DNA of 15,578 nucleotides. It comes from JAAYZM01 sp964510785. Lineage in GTDB: Bacteria; Actinomycetota; Actinomycetes; Actinomycetales; Cellulomonadaceae. The translations under genes were made by a program, and so were the position numbers. The notes under the pieces are model-generated. The model searched no databases, was not told where the DNA came from, and was given only the letters and a program-made list of their open reading frames with translations. The first letter of the stretch is position 1; the number at the start of each line of letters is the position of its first letter. The stretch lies in contig CAZECM010000070.1 in NCBI GenBank assembly GCA_964510785.1, positions 1 to 15,578 on the forward strand, read 5' to 3'. Below are positions 13,397 to 15,578 of the stretch, in pieces.

Positions 13397-14238
13397 TAGA
13401 CGAGCGCCGCGACCTCGACGCCGAGCGCTGCCAGAGGCTCAGCACCACCGTCCCGAGCCGTCAGCACCCAGATCCCCTCGGCCGTGATCGCGACCGTGTG
13501 CTCCCAGTGCGCGGCCCGCGATCCGTCGTCGGTCACGACGGTCCAGTCGTCCTCGAGCACCTGGGTGTGCCGTTCGCCCCGCGTGAGCATGGGCTCGACG
13601 GCGAGGCACATCCCGGTCTTGAGGCGAGCGCCCCGGTCACGCACGCGGTAGTTGAGCACCTCCGGGGGCTGGTGCATGGCACTGCCGATACCGTGCCCCA
13701 CGTACTCCTGCACGATGCCGTAGCGGTGGCCGCCGTTCTTCGCCGCGGTGAGCGCGAGGTCGACGACGTCCTCGACCGCGGAACCCACGTCGGAGAGCCG
13801 GTCGCCCGTGGCCAGCGCGGCGATCCCGGCCCACATCGCCGACTCGGTCGTGTCGACGAGCTCACGGTCCGCGTCGTCACCGGCCCCGACAACGACGGAG
13901 AACGCCGCGTCACCGTGCCAGCCCTCGACGATCGCCCCGCAGTCCACCGAGACGACGTCACCGTCCTCGATGACACGCGCGCCCGGGATACCGTGCACGA
14001 TCTCGTCGTTGACGGAGACGCACAGCACGGCCGGGTAGCCGTGATAGCCGAGGAAGGACGGCGCAGCTCCCGCGCCCGCGATGACGTCGCGCGCCACCGC
14101 GTCGAGGTTCGCCGTCGTGACCCCCGGGGCGGCCGCGGCCCGTACGGCGTCGAGCGCATCGGCGACGACGAGCCCCGCGCGACGCATCGTGCGGATCTGG
14201 TCGGGCGACTTGTACTCGATGCGGTCGCGGCCAAGCAT
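13396..14238 (-). CDS. map: Type I methionine aminopeptidase
   Basis: A cytosolic metalloenzyme that removes the initiator methionine from nascent proteins. The 280-residue product begins MLGRDRIEYKSPDQIRTMRR and has the full pita-bread fold. All five metal ligands of the family are in place: D99 (VSVDCG), D110 (WHGDAA), H182 (VGHGIG), E215 (AVEPML) and E246 (HWEHTV). The substrate-contact histidine is H82 (EIVHGIPG). The ATG at 14238 is chosen because the family begins here; the open frame runs on upstream through adk without homology. The start is 8 bases after the adk stop, so translation is probably coupled, and the weak ribosome-binding site TAGG overlaps that stop codon. infA, the usual next gene, is displaced by 13 kb. 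Confidence 0.97.
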   Translation of the reverse strand: MLGRDRIEYKSPDQIRTMRRAGLVVADALDAVRAAAAPGVTTANLDAVARDVIAGAGAAPSFLGYHGYPAVLCVSVNDEIVHGIPGARVIEDGDVVSVDCGAIVEGWHGDAAFSVVVGAGDDADRELVDTTESAMWAGIAALATGDRLSDVGSAVEDVVDLALTAAKNGGHRYGIVQEYVGHGIGSAMHQPPEVLNYRVRDRGARLKTGMCLAVEPMLTRGERHTQVLEDDWTVVTDDGSRAAHWEHTVAITAEGIWVLTARDGGAEPLAALGVEVAALV

Positions 14239-14246
14239 CGTTGGAC

Positions 14247-14822
14247 CTAAGCCGCGACGGTCGCGACAGCGTCGAGGATGCGGCGCGTGACGTCGTCGAT
14301 CTCGCCGATGCCGTCGACCCTCACGAGGAGCCCCCGCGTGCCGTAGGCGTCGGTCAGGGGCGCCGTCTGCTCGGCGTAGATGTCGAGCCGGCGCGCGATC
14401 ACGTCCTCGGTGTCGTCCTCGCGGCCCTCGATCTCGGCCCGACGGCGCAGCCGCGCGAGCAGCTCGTCGCGGTCCGCCGTGAGCTCGACCACCACGTCGA
14501 GCGCGACACCGAGGTCGCCGAGGATCGCGTCGAGCTCGGCGACCTGGGCGGCGTTGCGGGGGTAGCCGTCGAGCAGGAAACCCGCCGCGACGTCCTCGGC
14601 CGCGAGCCGGTCGCGGACCATCGCGTTGGTCACCTCGTCCGGCACGAGCTCGCCCTTGCTCGAGTACTCCTGGGCGAGCCTGCCGAGCTCGGTGCCGCCC
14701 TTGATGTTCGCCCGGAAGATGTCTCCGGTCGAGATCGCGGGAACCCCGTACACCTCGGCGAGTCGTGCCGCCTGGGTGCCCTTGCCGGAGCCCTGCGGCC
14801 CCATGATGACGAGCCGGGTCAA
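14247..14822 (-). CDS. adk: Adenylate kinase
   Basis: It catalyses ATP + AMP to 2 ADP in the cytosol. The 191-residue product is the short-LID form usual in actinobacteria. Visible motifs are the P-loop GPQGSGKGT (8-16), the AMP-binding STGDIFR (31-37), DGYPRN (85-90) and a short LID, RRRAEIEGREDDTED (126-140). The start is TTG at 14822, giving MTRLVIMGPQ. The later ATG inside VIMGPQ would remove the first beta strand. GAGGGG lies 8 bases before the TTG. The start overlaps the secY stop in TTGA, so translation is likely coupled to secY, and map follows 8 bases after the stop. Gene and order are typical; only the exact start is inferred. Confidence 0.97.
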   Translation of the reverse strand: MTRLVIMGPQGSGKGTQAARLAEVYGVPAISTGDIFRANIKGGTELGRLAQEYSSKGELVPDEVTNAMVRDRLAAEDVAAGFLLDGYPRNAAQVAELDAILGDLGVALDVVVELTADRDELLARLRRRAEIEGREDDTEDVIARRLDIYAEQTAPLTDAYGTRGLLVRVDGIGEIDDVTRRILDAVATVAA

Positions 14823-15578
14823 CGCAAGAACCCCTCGTAGTGACGCTGCTCGAGCTGCGACTGGATCTGCTTGACGGTCTGGAGACCGACGCCGACCACG
14901 ATGATGATCGACGTGCCACCGAACGGCACCTGCTGCGTCACTCCCATGAAGATGAAGGCGATCGTGGGGATGAGCGCGACGGCGGCCAGGTAGAGCGAAC
15001 CGGGCCACGTGATGCGAGTCAGGACGTAGTCGAGGTAGTCCGCCGTCGGACGGCCCGCCCGGATGCCGGGGATGAAGCCGCCGTACTTCTTCATGTTGTC
15101 CGCGACCTCGTCCGGGTTGAACGTGATGGCGGTGTAGAAGAAGGCGAAGAACACGATCATGATGACGAAGAGCCCGATGTGCAGCGGGCTGTCCTGCTGC
15201 ACGAGCCAGCGCTGGACCCACTGGACCCACTCCGCCTCGACGTTGCCGAACTGCGCGAACATCATGGGGATCGCGAGGATCGACGAGGCGAAGATCACGG
15301 GGATCACGTTCGCCATGTTGATCTTGATGGGGATGAACGTGCTCGTGCCGCCGTACATCTTGCGGCCCACCATGCGCTTCGCGTACTGGACCGGGATGCG
15401 TCGCTCGGACTGCTCGACGAAGACGACGAGCGCGAAGACGACGAGGATCACGATGAGCGCGAGCATGAGCTTCTGCGTGCCGTTGTTGGAACCGGCGATC
15501 GACGAGAGCGCCGCGGGGAAGCCCGCCGCGATCGACGTGAAGATCAGGAGCGACATGCCGTTGCCGACGCCGCGCTCG
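14819..15578 (-). CDS. secY: Preprotein translocase subunit SecY, C-terminal part (cut by window edge)
   Basis: SecY is the channel subunit of the Sec translocon in the cytoplasmic membrane. About 252 C-terminal residues are present, entering at ERGVGNGMSLLIFTSIAA, a SecY hallmark, so the 5' half lies outside the window. Other family marks are EQSERRIPVQYAKR, the YGGTSTFIPIKIN segment and NMANVIPVIFASS, followed by several membrane segments and the cytosolic tail ending EQRHYEGFLR. The stop TGA overlaps the adk start codon by two bases (shared TTGA). It heads the adk-map group. The Sec pathway it serves would export both surface proteins encoded downstream. Confidence 0.97.
   Translation of the reverse strand, partial: ERGVGNGMSLLIFTSIAAGFPAALSSIAGSNNGTQKLMLALIVILVVFALVVFVEQSERRIPVQYAKRMVGRKMYGGTSTFIPIKINMANVIPVIFASSILAIPMMFAQFGNVEAEWVQWVQRWLVQQDSPLHIGLFVIMIVFFAFFYTAITFNPDEVADNMKKYGGFIPGIRAGRPTADYLDYVLTRITWPGSLYLAAVALIPTIAFIFMGVTQQVPFGGTSIIIVVGVGLQTVKQIQSQLEQRHYEGFLR

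Noticed and set aside
14239..14919. N-terminal extension of map through adk
   Set aside because: The added sequence is adk read in another frame; map homologs start near MLGRDRIEYK.

Overview
The window looks like chromosome from a high-GC Gram-positive actinobacterium, probably Micrococcales (Cellulomonadaceae or Promicromonosporaceae relatives; the family is inference). The basis is the very GC-rich coding bias and the conserved ribosomal-protein/translocase gene order. All recognised genes lie on the minus strand, so transcription runs from high to low coordinates.

Right flank (13396-15578): the end of the spc-type operon. It holds the C-terminal part of secY (cut by the window edge), then adk, which overlaps secY by four bases and starts with TTG, then map, 8 bases after adk. 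Left flank (1-295): infA (translation initiation factor IF-1) and the first codons of rpmJ (ribosomal protein L36). In actinobacteria secY-adk-map is usually followed directly by infA-rpmJ-rpsM-rpsK-rpoA-rplQ.

Here about 13.1 kb (296-13395) lies between map and infA. It contains three genes: (i) a 536-residue LuxR/MalT-type regulator with an alpha-helical repeat region and a C-terminal GerE helix-turn-helix but no N-terminal NTPase; (ii) a 2757-residue secreted, wall-anchored protein built from about fifteen DUF11-type beta-sandwich repeats; (iii) a wall-anchored adhesin with a choice-of-anchor-A domain, three DUF5979-type repeats and an Asp-rich stalk. The adhesin is interrupted by a 100-N assembly gap. 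Both surface proteins end in the same unusual sorting motif, LGVTG, followed by a membrane segment and basic tail. No sortase gene is in the window.

The most interesting observation is regulatory. The two surface-protein genes share a bipartite element upstream, in gene sense GTTCACCC-N4(5)-TCACC within 20 bases (15 of 20 positions identical). In both cases a TA(G)ACCT candidate -10 box lies 32-33 bases downstream. With the adjacent regulator gene, this suggests a small self-contained regulon: regulator, giant stalk protein and adhesin, dropped into a housekeeping operon. A strong hairpin terminator separates the two surface genes, another follows the adhesin, and infA has its own candidate promoter, so the housekeeping genes would not depend on the inserted ones. 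Both repeat families keep the residue pattern expected for intramolecular isopeptide bonds: Lys-Asp-Asn in the giant protein and Lys-Glu-Asn in the adhesin.
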